In this document: piece after piece, positions 34,181 to 43,211 of the stretch
Position numbering within the stretch: position 1 is the first letter of the stretch
Layout of the letters: each line of letters begins with the position of its first letter
From: Microlunatus soli
Lineage (GTDB): Bacteria > Actinomycetota > Actinomycetes > Propionibacteriales > Propionibacteriaceae
Direction of reading: 5' to 3'
Assembly (NCBI RefSeq): GCF_900105385.1
Contig: NZ_LT629772.1
Location: 2,480,001 to 2,544,000 of the forward strand
Length of the DNA: 64,000 nucleotides
Notes under the pieces: model-generated
What the model was told of the DNA's origin: nothing
Databases searched by the model: none
Seen by the model: the letters and a program-made list of their open reading frames with translations, nothing else
Position numbers and translations under genes: made by a program

Positions 34181-34789
34181 ATGGGCTACCCGATGACCAA
34201 CCCGTACGGTGATGTCGAGCTCGATGCAGCCGGGATGCGGGCACTGGCCCATCCGGTCCGGATCCAGATCCTGTTCCGGCTGCAGTCCGAGCCTGCGACG
34301 GCGACGATGCTCAGCAAGACCGTCGGGGCCTCTCCCTCGGTGACCAGCTGGCATCTGCGCCATCTCGCCCAGTTCGGTCTGGTGGTGGACGCACCCGAGC
34401 TGGGCCGCGGCCGAGAACGGTGGTGGCGCGCCGCCGGAACCGGCTTCCGCTACGAGGTGACCGACGAGGCGAGCAGGCTGGCCGCCATCTCGCTGCAGTC
34501 CGCGCTGGACCAGGTACGCGGTGACGTCGTCGGCGACTGGCGCCGCGAGGTCGAGCCGCTGCTGGATGCCGACTGGCGAGCGGAAGCCAGCAGTCACGAC
34601 ACCACCGTGACGGTGACGCTCTCCGAGCTCCGCGAGATCAACCGCGCCGTCGAGGCATTGCTCGCCCCGTATGTGACCAGGGAAGAGCGCCCGCCGGACG
34701 CCCGGCCGGTCCAGATGGTGCGGCACGTGATGCCGTCCGCCGACAGCGATTCGGCGCGAGATGGTCATGATCGACCTGCTCCGACGTAA
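34181..34789 (+). CDS. ArsR-family transcriptional regulator
   Basis: 202 residues from ATG 34181 (ATG 34193 is also possible; no Shine-Dalgarno, so probably leaderless). The winged helix covers about 15-90: MRALAHPVRIQILFRLQSEP and SPSVTSWHLRHLAQFGLVVD. The C-terminal region is helical with no metal-binding Cys, as in actinobacterial regulators placed upstream of MFS exporters. Its last 29 bases overlap the exporter gene, so the two are co-expressed. Probably a ligand-relieved repressor of the exporter. Confidence 0.88.
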   Translation: MGYPMTNPYGDVELDAAGMRALAHPVRIQILFRLQSEPATATMLSKTVGASPSVTSWHLRHLAQFGLVVDAPELGRGRERWWRAAGTGFRYEVTDEASRLAAISLQSALDQVRGDVVGDWRREVEPLLDADWRAEASSHDTTVTVTLSELREINRAVEALLAPYVTREERPPDARPVQMVRHVMPSADSDSARDGHDRPAPT

Positions 34790-36041
34790 CCGCCGCTACG
34801 CCAGACTCTGGGGTGGCGAGTCGATCTCGATGCTCGGCGATCAGGTCACCGCACTCGCGCTGCCGATGATCGCCATCCTGCTGCTGCACGCACCGGCGTG
34901 GCAGCTCGGGGTGCTGACCGCGGCCAGCTGGGTGCCCTATCTGTTCGCCCTGCTGACCGGCACCGCCGTGGATCGGGTCACGAGCAAGCGACGGATCCTG
35001 GTGCTGACCGACCTGGCCCGCGCCGCAGCGTTGGCCAGCATCCCGGTCGCTGCTCTGATCGGCCGGTTGACCGTCGGTCAGTTGATCATGGTCGCAGTGC
35101 TCGTCGGTCTGGCCGGCTCGGTCTCGCAGACCGCCTACATCAGTTTCTTCGCTCGGCTGGTGCACACCGACGACGTGATCACGGCCAACTCCCTGAACTC
35201 GACCGCTCGCTCGGTCACCGAGATCGGTGGGCCACCCGCTGCCGGTTGGCTGATCCAAGCGCTCAGCGCACCGGCGGCTCTGCTGGTCGACAGCGCGTCC
35301 TATCTGGTGTCGGCGCTGTCGGTGATCGGGATCAGGCTGGACGAGCCGCGACCCGAGCGGCAACATCAGCATGTTCTGCGCGGAGCAGTGGAGGGGTTGC
35401 GGACGATGCTCCGGGACCGCTGGCTGTCCTCGATCCTGTGGTGCACCAGCACGATGAATCTGGCCAATTTTGCGATCCTGGCCGTCGTTCTGGTGTTCGC
35501 CACCCGGACCCTGCGGCTCAGCGCCGGACAGATCGGGACGGCTCAGGGAATCGGTGCCTTCGGTGCCCTGGCCGGTGCCCTGTTGGCGTCGCGGTTGTCG
35601 AAGCGGATCGGGTTGTTCCCGATCACCATGATCGGCACCGTCCTGTTCTCGCTGCCGTTCGTGATCTTCGCGGTGATCCCGGAGTCGACACCGGCGCCGT
35701 CCAAGATCATCGGCTACGCCGGCTGCGCCTTTGTCGTGACCGGCGGCATCATGCTCTACGACATCACCATCAACTCGGTGATGATCAAGGTCATCCCTGA
35801 GGACATGCGGGGCCGTCTGGTCGGTGCCTTCTCCTCGATCAACTACGGCATCCGCCCCGTCGGCGCGCTGCTGGGTGGAGCAGCGGCCGGATGGTGGGGT
35901 CCCCGCGCGACCATCCTGACCGCCGCCGTGGTCGGCCTGCTCGCGGTGCTACCGCTTGCTCGTTCGCCGCTGCGGCGATGCCGGACCCTGGCCGACGTCG
36001 TCGCAGTACGCGGTGACCTCAGCGACTCATCGTCACGGTGA
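34761..36041 (+). CDS. MFS exporter (MFS_3/EntS-MefA-like)
   Basis: 426 residues; ATG 34761, or the second ATG at 34767. Twelve TM segments, with the N-terminal LWGGESISMLGDQVTALALP characteristic of the group that includes enterobactin exporter EntS and macrolide exporter MefA, and motif LTGTAVDRVTSKRRIL in loop 2-3. It probably exports a toxic or signalling small molecule under control of the ArsR protein it overlaps. The 3' end overlaps the convergent GH92 gene by 23 bases. Confidence 0.88.
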   Translation: MVMIDLLRRNRRYARLWGGESISMLGDQVTALALPMIAILLLHAPAWQLGVLTAASWVPYLFALLTGTAVDRVTSKRRILVLTDLARAAALASIPVAALIGRLTVGQLIMVAVLVGLAGSVSQTAYISFFARLVHTDDVITANSLNSTARSVTEIGGPPAAGWLIQALSAPAALLVDSASYLVSALSVIGIRLDEPRPERQHQHVLRGAVEGLRTMLRDRWLSSILWCTSTMNLANFAILAVVLVFATRTLRLSAGQIGTAQGIGAFGALAGALLASRLSKRIGLFPITMIGTVLFSLPFVIFAVIPESTPAPSKIIGYAGCAFVVTGGIMLYDITINSVMIKVIPEDMRGRLVGAFSSINYGIRPVGALLGGAAAGWWGPRATILTAAVVGLLAVLPLARSPLRRCRTLADVVAVRGDLSDSSSR

Positions 36042-39000
36042 CGTGACCGACACGGCCTCCCCAACCGTCGTCGGGGAAGCTGTCCGACACCTTCACCGAG
36101 ACGGTGTTGTCACTGCCGAGATAGGGAGCAAGATCAACACTGCGCTCGGCCCGGTTGGAGCCGTCCCTGATCTCCCGCTCCTCGACCAACACATCGGTCC
36201 AGTCCTTGCCGTCAGCACTGGCCTGCACCCGGAACTGGTTGTCGATCAGTAACGTCACCGTCGCCCCGGTCGACTGTTGTGGCAGCGCGAAGGTGTAGGT
36301 GAAGTGGTTGGCGTTGTCGGCGAACCTGTTGCCGCCACCGTCCACCTGGGAACCGTCGGCATCGGACAGCCAGGGCTGCTCGTCGGCCGTCCCGGTGTCG
36401 AAGGCGATCTTCTCGGTGACCCGGTAGAGCGCGACGCTCCGGACCGGTGCGGCGCCGGGCATCGTCACTGTCGCTGCCACCGGGTATTCGCCCTCGGGAG
36501 TCCCTCCCGGGATCGTGACGGTGAACGGGACGGTGCCCTGCACCGGCTTGCCGTCCGACTCCAGCTCGAGGGTCTTCTGCCGGGGTTCGACGGTCCAGCC
36601 CTGCGGCGCTTCGATGTCGCCGATCGTGATCTCCGCGGTCCCGGGCGCGGTGGCGTCGACGGTGAGCTGCGCCTCCGACGTGGTCGGCTCGTCCTGCGGC
36701 AGCGCCAGCGGTTGCTCGGCCGTCAACTCGGCGTCCAGCGCCTTGCCCGGTTGCGACGGCGGCCGGCCGAGCAACTGGATCTCCGACAACGCGATCGGCT
36801 GCTTCGACGGCCCGCTGAACTTGATCCGATACCGACTGAACGCGGCCGGATGCTTGATCGCGAAGACGCGGGTCTGGCGGCGCCAGTCGAAACTCTGCTT
36901 GCTCCGGTGGTCGATCGTCGTCCAGGTCGTGCCGTCGGTCGAGCCCTGCAGGATCCAGCCGGTCGGGTCCTCGGTCCTGGCCCCGGACGTCACGGTGTAG
37001 AGCTGTGCGGTCTGCTCGCTTCCGCCGGCAAATCTCCAGGTGACAGCCGGCTCGTCGGAGTCGAGACGGGACTGCGTCTCGGAGGTGTTGTCGAAGAGTT
37101 CGTCGACCGCACCGTCGGTGCTCGAGGCGGTGCCGTGCTTGCTGCCGGTCAGATCCTGCAGCGGCTGCGGTGGTTCGTCGCCGTCGGTGATCGAGTCCGG
37201 CGCATCGTCACGTCCGGCACCCCAGCGGGACGGTTGCGGTCCCAGGTCGAAGTCCAGCACCGCCCCCTTGGCCAGCAGATCGTGCGGCAGTGTCGTCCTG
37301 CGGTAGCTCTCGCCGTTGATCTTCAGCCCCTGGACATAGATGTTCTTCGCGCTGTTCTTCGGTGCGTTGACGACGATCTTGTGGCCGTTCTCCAGATTGA
37401 TCGTCGCCGAGGTGAACAGCGGCGAGCCGATCGCGTACTCCGGCAGCCCGACCTGCAACGGGTAGAAGCCGAGCGCACTGAAGACGTACCACGCCGACAT
37501 CTCGCCGGTGTCCTCGTCGCCCGGATAGCCCTGGCCGATCTCGCTGCCGACGAACTGGCGGGCCAGCGCCTCCCGGACGACTTTCTGGGTCCGATACGGC
37601 TTGTCGGTGAAGTTGTACATGTACGGCATGTGGTGGTCCGGTTGGTTGTTCAGCGCGAACTGCCCCATCTGCATGTACGCCGCCTCTCGCATCTCGTGGA
37701 TGACGTTGCCGTAGCAGCCGGGGTACTCCGCGGTCGAAGTGGTGCTGAAGTATTCGTCCAGCCGGTCGGCCAGCGCCTTCCTGCCGCCGTACAGGTTGGC
37801 CAATCCCCGACCGTCCTGCGGGGTGGCGAACGCCATCCCCCAGCCGTTGGCCTCGGTGTACTGGCAGCCCCACTCGTCGGGGTTGTAGTCCTCCGGCGCC
37901 TGCCGCCAGTCACCATCGTCGTCGCGGCCCTGGAAGAAGTTGATCTTCGGATCGAAGAGGTGGGCGTACTCGCGTGCCCGGTCCAGGAAGTAGCGGGCGT
38001 TGGTCTGGTAGGTCTCACGCTCCGGGTCGTTCGGCGCACTCAACCGGTAGAGCGCCTCGGACAGCTGGGCGATGCCGAAGTCGTTGATCGCGTTCTCGGT
38101 GGTCCGGGAGACGCTCTCCGGGGTCGTGGTCGGTGTGTAGCCGAGGAAGATCGCGCGTTCGAGGCCTTCTCGTCCGCCCTTCTCGGTCGGAGCCACGGTG
38201 GCGTTCTTCACTGCGGCCCGGTAGGCGGTCTTGATGTCGAAGCCGGTCACGCCCTTCAGGTAGGCATCGGCGAACGAGACGTCAGAACTGCTGCCGACCA
38301 TCCCGGTGGCGATCCAGTCACTCTCCCGGAACTGGCTCAGCGACCCCTCGATCAGCCGCCCGGTCTGCTCAGGATAGAACAGCGCGTCGGCCGGCCAGGA
38401 GGTGCGATAGGTGTCCCAGAAGTTGCTCGGCCGATACGAGATGCCCGAGATGATCTTGGCGCCGGTCCTGGTCGGCGTGCTGTCCGAGACCGGCGCCGCA
38501 TAATCGCTGGCGTGGCGAAGATCGGGATCGGCCACGGTGCCGGTGTTCTCGTAGCTGGAGTTGGGATACAGGTTGAGTCGATACAGGCTGGAATACAGGG
38601 TGGTCAGCTGGTCCGGTGTCGCGCCCCGGACGTCGGTGATCACCGCCAACTTGTCGTTCCACAGCTTCTTGGCCCGATCCCTCACGGTCTCGAACGTGTC
38701 GTCGTCGGTGATCTCCTGCTGCAGGTTCCGTTTCGCCTGATCGATGCTGATCAAGGAGGTCGCGATCCGCATCGTGACGGTCTTGTCGCTGTCGGCCGAC
38801 GTGTCGAACTGGTAGTAGCCGGCGACATCGGAGCGACCACTCGGATCGAGTTTCGCCCCCTTGCGCACCGGTCGGTCGAAGGTCGCGTAGACGAACATCC
38901 GGGCCCGGGATTCCACGCCGACGTCGGTGTAGCCGGTCAGCGTCCCGGACTCCGGGTCCAGCGTGATGCCGCCGTCGTTGGTGATGTTGTCGAAGATCAG

Positions 39001-40227
39001 GTTCGAGGTGTCGCCGGTGAAGCGGAAGCGCATCATCGCGGCATGATCGGTGGGCGCGATCTCGGCCCGCAGGCCGTTGTCCAGGGTCACACCGTAGTAG
39101 TAGGGCTTGGCGACCTCATGATCATGACTGAACGCCATCGCCCGTGCCGTCCGATCCGGATCGGGCTCGTCCGCCCCTTCGGCCGGCATCACCTGGATGG
39201 TGTTGCGTTCACCGCCCCACGGGTAGGGTTCGTGACTCAAGGAGAATGCCTGGATCTGCGGCTGGTTGGCGGCGTTGTTGTCCTCCTGATAGCGGTAGAG
39301 CCAGCGGGTGGTGCCGGCATCGGTGACCGGTGTCCAGAAGTTGAATCCGTGCGGGACGGCGGTAGCGGGGATGGTGTTGCCGCGGGAGAAGTCGCCGTTG
39401 CTGTTGGTACCTCGGGTGGTGTCCACCCAATCGACCAGACTGTCCCGGTCCGGTCGCGGGGCGGTGTGAGCGATCACGATGTCGTCGAGCCACCCGCTGA
39501 AGTCGCCCGCTCCGGTGTCGGGATTGTCGTAGTCCAACAGGATCCGCGAGATGGTCTTGCCGGCGGCCCGTTCGCCGATCACCGCGGTGACGGCGTTCCA
39601 CTGGTTGGCATACAGCGTCTTCGACGCGCCCTGCTGGTCGGCGGTCAGCCGGTAGCCGTGTTGATCTTCGACCCGGAGGTCTCGTAGATGGGTCCCGTCG
39701 CTGAACTCCAGGTCCACCGAGACATAGCTACTGGGTGTCGGCAATCCCTTACCCAGATGAGGATTCATCAGCTCCGGGAAGATCTTGTAGGACAGTGTGG
39801 TGGCCGCGGTCACCGGGATGTCGACGGCGAAGAGCTTGTTGTAGGCATAGCTGCGGTCCGCTGTCTGCTGGTGTCCGGCATAGTGCAGGGCCTTGAGACC
39901 GCTGAACCCGACCTCGGTCTTGGCCGTGTCGGCCTCCGTCGGTCCGTTGCCGACCGCCGTCCGGAAACCAGGGGTGTCGTCGGTCGTGCTGCGAACCACA
40001 CCGGAGGACTTCACGGTCGCGCTCGACCAATCGGGCTGCGGGTCCTGCGCCTCCAGCGACGACGCGAATTCGGCCGCGGAGTCCGGTTCCGGCTCGGCGA
40101 CCGCTCGTCCGTGAGGCAGCAGCAGGCTGCCGAGGACGATCGAGGCGACGGCCAGAGCGCCCAGGCGCCACGCCGTACGCCGACGACGGAGCGACGACGG
40201 ACGTAGCGGACGGGGTGATCGATACAC
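36019..40227 (-). CDS. Secreted GH92 alpha-mannosidase with accessory domains
   Basis: 1,402 residues from GTG 40227 (AAGGAG 6 bases upstream; the frame extends further but without support). A Sec signal (RRRRTAWRLGALAVASIVLG to AVA) is cleaved near residue 44. A beta-sandwich (about 55-260) precedes the GH92 catalytic core (about 280-990), seen as FNFWTPVTDAG, SHEPYPWGG, SYRPSNFWDTYRTSWPAD, HHMPYMYNF and GDEDTGEMSAWYVFSALGFY. Then come an F5/8-like domain (about 1026-1149), a NEW3-type domain (about 1182-1262) and a C-terminal binding module. GH92 enzymes are Ca-dependent exo-mannosidases acting on N-glycans or mannans. No anchor is seen. Confidence 0.93.
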   Translation of the reverse strand: MYRSPRPLRPSSLRRRRTAWRLGALAVASIVLGSLLLPHGRAVAEPEPDSAAEFASSLEAQDPQPDWSSATVKSSGVVRSTTDDTPGFRTAVGNGPTEADTAKTEVGFSGLKALHYAGHQQTADRSYAYNKLFAVDIPVTAATTLSYKIFPELMNPHLGKGLPTPSSYVSVDLEFSDGTHLRDLRVEDQHGYRLTADQQGASKTLYANQWNAVTAVIGERAAGKTISRILLDYDNPDTGAGDFSGWLDDIVIAHTAPRPDRDSLVDWVDTTRGTNSNGDFSRGNTIPATAVPHGFNFWTPVTDAGTTRWLYRYQEDNNAANQPQIQAFSLSHEPYPWGGERNTIQVMPAEGADEPDPDRTARAMAFSHDHEVAKPYYYGVTLDNGLRAEIAPTDHAAMMRFRFTGDTSNLIFDNITNDGGITLDPESGTLTGYTDVGVESRARMFVYATFDRPVRKGAKLDPSGRSDVAGYYQFDTSADSDKTVTMRIATSLISIDQAKRNLQQEITDDDTFETVRDRAKKLWNDKLAVITDVRGATPDQLTTLYSSLYRLNLYPNSSYENTGTVADPDLRHASDYAAPVSDSTPTRTGAKIISGISYRPSNFWDTYRTSWPADALFYPEQTGRLIEGSLSQFRESDWIATGMVGSSSDVSFADAYLKGVTGFDIKTAYRAAVKNATVAPTEKGGREGLERAIFLGYTPTTTPESVSRTTENAINDFGIAQLSEALYRLSAPNDPERETYQTNARYFLDRAREYAHLFDPKINFFQGRDDDGDWRQAPEDYNPDEWGCQYTEANGWGMAFATPQDGRGLANLYGGRKALADRLDEYFSTTSTAEYPGCYGNVIHEMREAAYMQMGQFALNNQPDHHMPYMYNFTDKPYRTQKVVREALARQFVGSEIGQGYPGDEDTGEMSAWYVFSALGFYPLQVGLPEYAIGSPLFTSATINLENGHKIVVNAPKNSAKNIYVQGLKINGESYRRTTLPHDLLAKGAVLDFDLGPQPSRWGAGRDDAPDSITDGDEPPQPLQDLTGSKHGTASSTDGAVDELFDNTSETQSRLDSDEPAVTWRFAGGSEQTAQLYTVTSGARTEDPTGWILQGSTDGTTWTTIDHRSKQSFDWRRQTRVFAIKHPAAFSRYRIKFSGPSKQPIALSEIQLLGRPPSQPGKALDAELTAEQPLALPQDEPTTSEAQLTVDATAPGTAEITIGDIEAPQGWTVEPRQKTLELESDGKPVQGTVPFTVTIPGGTPEGEYPVAATVTMPGAAPVRSVALYRVTEKIAFDTGTADEQPWLSDADGSQVDGGGNRFADNANHFTYTFALPQQSTGATVTLLIDNQFRVQASADGKDWTDVLVEEREIRDGSNRAERSVDLAPYLGSDNTVSVKVSDSFPDDGWGGRVGHVTVTMSR

Positions 40228-40402
40228 GCGGGTCTCCTTGCCAGGCGGGGTCCTGTGCAGCCGGTGAGCCGTCGGTGACCTCACCCTGGCCGCAGGACAC
40301 CGCGGCTCCGACGGCACCGTCGGACTGGATACGTTTCCATCGCCGGCCGATCCTGTCAAGCTCCTGTGGAGCGGTCCGGCAGCCAGTACTCAGGGCACCT
40401 TC

Positions 40403-40449
40403 TTGACACCAATTAGATCGATCTAATAGCGTTGGATCGATCTAATTGG
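40403..40449. promoter_or_regulatory. Promoter with nested GATCGATC operators, probable LacI sites
   Basis: A TTGACA -35 element (40403-40408) is followed by the perfect 16-bp palindrome ATTAGATCGATCTAAT (40412-40427). A second half-copy lies at 40435-40449, so CCAATTAGATCGATC (40409-40423) and GATCGATCTAATTGG form a perfect 15-base inverted repeat. The two GATCGATC centres are 19 bases apart, and the second site runs into the GGAGGAG ribosome binding site of the MFS gene at 40462. The LacI gene at 43212 is the expected regulator. Confidence 0.75.
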
Positions 40450-40461
40450 AGGAGCACAGCG

Positions 40462-41757
40462 ATGTCTTCACCCTCGATTCCCGCTCAACCCGTCGGCCCG
40501 CGCCAGGTGCAGTGGCGGCGCACAATCCTCGGCTGCATGGCCGACTACATCGACGCCGGCTCGATCGTCGCGGCGTCCTCCGGACTCGCCCTCTGGTCGT
40601 CGGCCTTCGGCATGAGTGACTCGCTCGTGGGCCTGCTCGGCGCACTCGGCACCAACGCGGCGTCCTACGCTGTCGGCGCGCTGATCGGTGGGCGACTGGG
40701 TGACCTGTTCGGCCGCAAACGGATCTATCAATGGGACCTGTTGGTCTACGTTCTGGGCGGCCTGTTGGTGCTGCTCGCTCTGAACAGCGGCATGCTGTTC
40801 GTCGGCCTGATCATCATGGGGCTGGCTGTCGGTGCCGACGTCCCGACATCGTGGGCGCTGGTCGGCGAGATCGCCCCGAACCGGGTCCGGGGCCGGATGA
40901 TCGGACTCACGTCCCTCTTCTGGAATCTCGGACCGGTGGTCTCACTGCTCTTGGCCTTCGCGTTGGCCGACACCGGCGTTCTGGGCATCCGCATCGTGTT
41001 CGGACACCTGGTCGCGGTAGCCCTGGTGACCTGGCTCCTCCGTCGGAAGATGGCTGAGTCCGAGGTCTGGAACCACGCCAGGGACACCGGCCAGCTCGGC
41101 CGCCAACAGCTTCGAGCATTGTTCACACCACGGCTGGTCCGGCCGTTGCTGTTCGTCTTCGGCGTCCACACCCTGGGCAGCATCGCGGCCGGCACGTTCG
41201 GCTTCTTCCTGCCCTACATCCTGAAGACCGTCGGCGGCCAAGGGCAAGGAGCCAGCGTCGGTTTCAACGCGCTCAACTTCGCGCTCGGCGGTCTCGGAGT
41301 GGCGTTCCTCTTCATGCCGCTGGTCGACCGGCTGAACCGTCGAGTGTTGTACGGCATTGCCGGCTTCTTCTCGATCGTCGCCGCCCTGATGTTGATCATC
41401 TTCCCCATCACCAGCACGGCAGCAGTGATCATCTTCATCGTGCTGAACGCCGTTGCGGGATCGTGCGGCCAGGAGCAGTTCTACCGGGTCTGGTGCCAGG
41501 AGCTGTTCCCCACCGCCTTGCGGACGACCGCGCAGGGCATGATCATCTTTGCGCAGAAGATGATCTTGGCGCTGTGGAGCTCGGTGGTTCCGATCATCGT
41601 CGCCGCCAGCTTCTCCGCCTTCGCCTGGGTCCTCGCGCTGGCGACCTTCTGCAGCGTCGCGATCGGTCTGATCTTCATGCCGGCGAAGGCTGTCTCGCTG
41701 ACCACCGACCCCGAGCCGACAGGAGTGTCGCCATCGCTTCCCCCAACATCTGCCTGA
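40462..41757 (+). CDS. MFS transporter, sugar-porter-like
   Basis: 431 residues from ATG 40462 (GGAGGAG 7 bases upstream). Twelve TM segments. Motifs GGRLGDLFGRKRIYQWDLL (loop 2-3) and VPTSWALVGEIAPNRVRGR (loop 4-5, PES/ERG-like) place it in the sugar porter/MHS-like MFS group; WCQELFPTALRTTAQG is the equivalent in the second half. It probably imports a sugar or sulfated sugar released by, or destined for, the adjacent sulfatase. The 3' end overlaps the sulfatase start by 25 bases. Confidence 0.88.
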   Translation: MSSPSIPAQPVGPRQVQWRRTILGCMADYIDAGSIVAASSGLALWSSAFGMSDSLVGLLGALGTNAASYAVGALIGGRLGDLFGRKRIYQWDLLVYVLGGLLVLLALNSGMLFVGLIIMGLAVGADVPTSWALVGEIAPNRVRGRMIGLTSLFWNLGPVVSLLLAFALADTGVLGIRIVFGHLVAVALVTWLLRRKMAESEVWNHARDTGQLGRQQLRALFTPRLVRPLLFVFGVHTLGSIAAGTFGFFLPYILKTVGGQGQGASVGFNALNFALGGLGVAFLFMPLVDRLNRRVLYGIAGFFSIVAALMLIIFPITSTAAVIIFIVLNAVAGSCGQEQFYRVWCQELFPTALRTTAQGMIIFAQKMILALWSSVVPIIVAASFSAFAWVLALATFCSVAIGLIFMPAKAVSLTTDPEPTGVSPSLPPTSA

Positions 41758-43169
41758 TCCTGCTCGACCAGCTCCGTGCCGATGCGCTCGGTTGTTACGG
41801 CAACCCGACGGTCGAGACACCGAACATCGACGCACTGGCGACACGTGGGACGGTCTTCACCTCCGCCTACACCCCGTCTCCGGTCTGCGTTCCAGCTCGT
41901 GCATGCCTGATCAGTGGCCAGGAACCCCAACGCCTCGGCTGCTTCGACAACGGCTCGCCGATGCCTGCGACGCCGACCCTGATGAGCCTGCTCACCGACG
42001 CGGGCTATCGAACGCACGGCGTCGGCAAGATGCACTTCACCCCAGACACCGCGGACCTCCGCGGATTCCAAACCCGTGACAGTGAAGAGGAGTTCGGCGA
42101 CTGCGAGTCCGACGACTACCTCCGATGGTTGTCGGCCGCTGGCCATGATGCGGTGCAGTTTCCACACGGCATGCGGGATGAGATGTACTACATCCCACAA
42201 CTGTCGCCCCTTCCGGAGGAAGCGCACCCGACCCGGTGGGTCGCTGAGCGATCACGGGACTTCCTGGCCGAACGGCGATCTCCGTTCTTTCTGTGGTCCA
42301 GTTTCATCGCACCGCATCCGCCGTTCTCCCCGCCCGCGCCGTGGCACCGTCGCTATCCCGCTTCGCTGCTCCCCGAGCCGCACCGACCGGCTGGCGGTGG
42401 GTCGTTGCTGACCTCGTACAACCGGCTGCAGAATCGATACAAGTTCCGCGACGGCGGCCGCGATCGCCGCCTCGAACAGCTGATCCGTTCGTATTACTAC
42501 GCGTCGATCACCTTCGCCGACCACGAGATCGGACGGATCGTCGCAGCACTCGCCGATTCCGGCCGGCTGGATGACACCATGATCATCCTCACCGCCGACC
42601 ACGGCGAGTTCCTCGGCGACTACGGCTGTTACGGCAAGCGGTCGTTCCTCGACCCGGCTGCCCGGGTACCGTTGATCTGCTCCGGGCCCGGATTCGGCCG
42701 CGGACAGCGGATCGGCTCACCGGTCAGCCTGGTGGACATCCTGCCGACCGCGATCCGGGCGGCAGGAGCGGAGTTGCCGGACACCGACGGTCTGCCGCTG
42801 CAGACTCCAGCCGCAGACCGCACCCTGTACGGCCAATACCAACAGGGCACCCTCGGCCTGTACAGCGTCATCAACCAACGCTGGAAGTACATCTGGTCGG
42901 CTCCGGACCACCGCGAATACCTGATCGACCGTCGCCACGATCCGCTCGAGACGATGAACCTGGCCTACAACATCAGAGCCCGGGAGCAGCTGTTGGCACT
43001 GCGCCGACAAGCCACCGCACACTTCCAGGAGCTCGACCTCGAACGGGTCGCCGCCGACAGTCACAACCATCCGGTGCGGATCGGTGCCGCGCCGTCGGAA
43101 GGCGGAGGCGATGCCTTTGCCGGACTCGACATCGATCCGGATGCCGCGACGCTCATCGTCCAGGACTGA
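41733..43169 (+). CDS. Type I sulfatase (formylglycine-dependent), apparent AUC start
   Basis: 478 residues if translation starts at ATC 41733, which has AGGAG 7 bases upstream; no ATG, GTG or TTG in frame lies nearby. From there the protein reads (M)ASPNICLILLDQ as in other sulfatases. The motif C-V-P-A-R puts the formylglycine Cys at 52. Other active-site parts: D12, H195 in IAPHPPF, TADHGEFLGDYG (D289, H290) and GKRSF. No signal peptide, so it is cytoplasmic and likely desulfates imported sugar sulfates. Cys-type activation needs a formylglycine-generating enzyme, not seen here. Confidence 0.87.
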   Translation: MASPNICLILLDQLRADALGCYGNPTVETPNIDALATRGTVFTSAYTPSPVCVPARACLISGQEPQRLGCFDNGSPMPATPTLMSLLTDAGYRTHGVGKMHFTPDTADLRGFQTRDSEEEFGDCESDDYLRWLSAAGHDAVQFPHGMRDEMYYIPQLSPLPEEAHPTRWVAERSRDFLAERRSPFFLWSSFIAPHPPFSPPAPWHRRYPASLLPEPHRPAGGGSLLTSYNRLQNRYKFRDGGRDRRLEQLIRSYYYASITFADHEIGRIVAALADSGRLDDTMIILTADHGEFLGDYGCYGKRSFLDPAARVPLICSGPGFGRGQRIGSPVSLVDILPTAIRAAGAELPDTDGLPLQTPAADRTLYGQYQQGTLGLYSVINQRWKYIWSAPDHREYLIDRRHDPLETMNLAYNIRAREQLLALRRQATAHFQELDLERVAADSHNHPVRIGAAPSEGGGDAFAGLDIDPDAATLIVQD

Positions 43170-43211
43170 CCGCTCCGTGGGACGATAGCTGTGATCGCAG
43201 CAGAGAAACGG

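Noticed and set aside
36277..39687. 1,136-residue open frame on the plus strand
   Set aside because: Antisense of the GH92 gene. It is long only because of high GC; it has no domain, while the minus strand has a clear GH92 architecture.
41463..41732. Upstream ATG start for the sulfatase at 41463
   Set aside because: The extra 90 residues are a Arg/Ala/Asp-rich shadow of the MFS gene and are not sulfatase-like; sulfatases begin at the PNIxLIL region.
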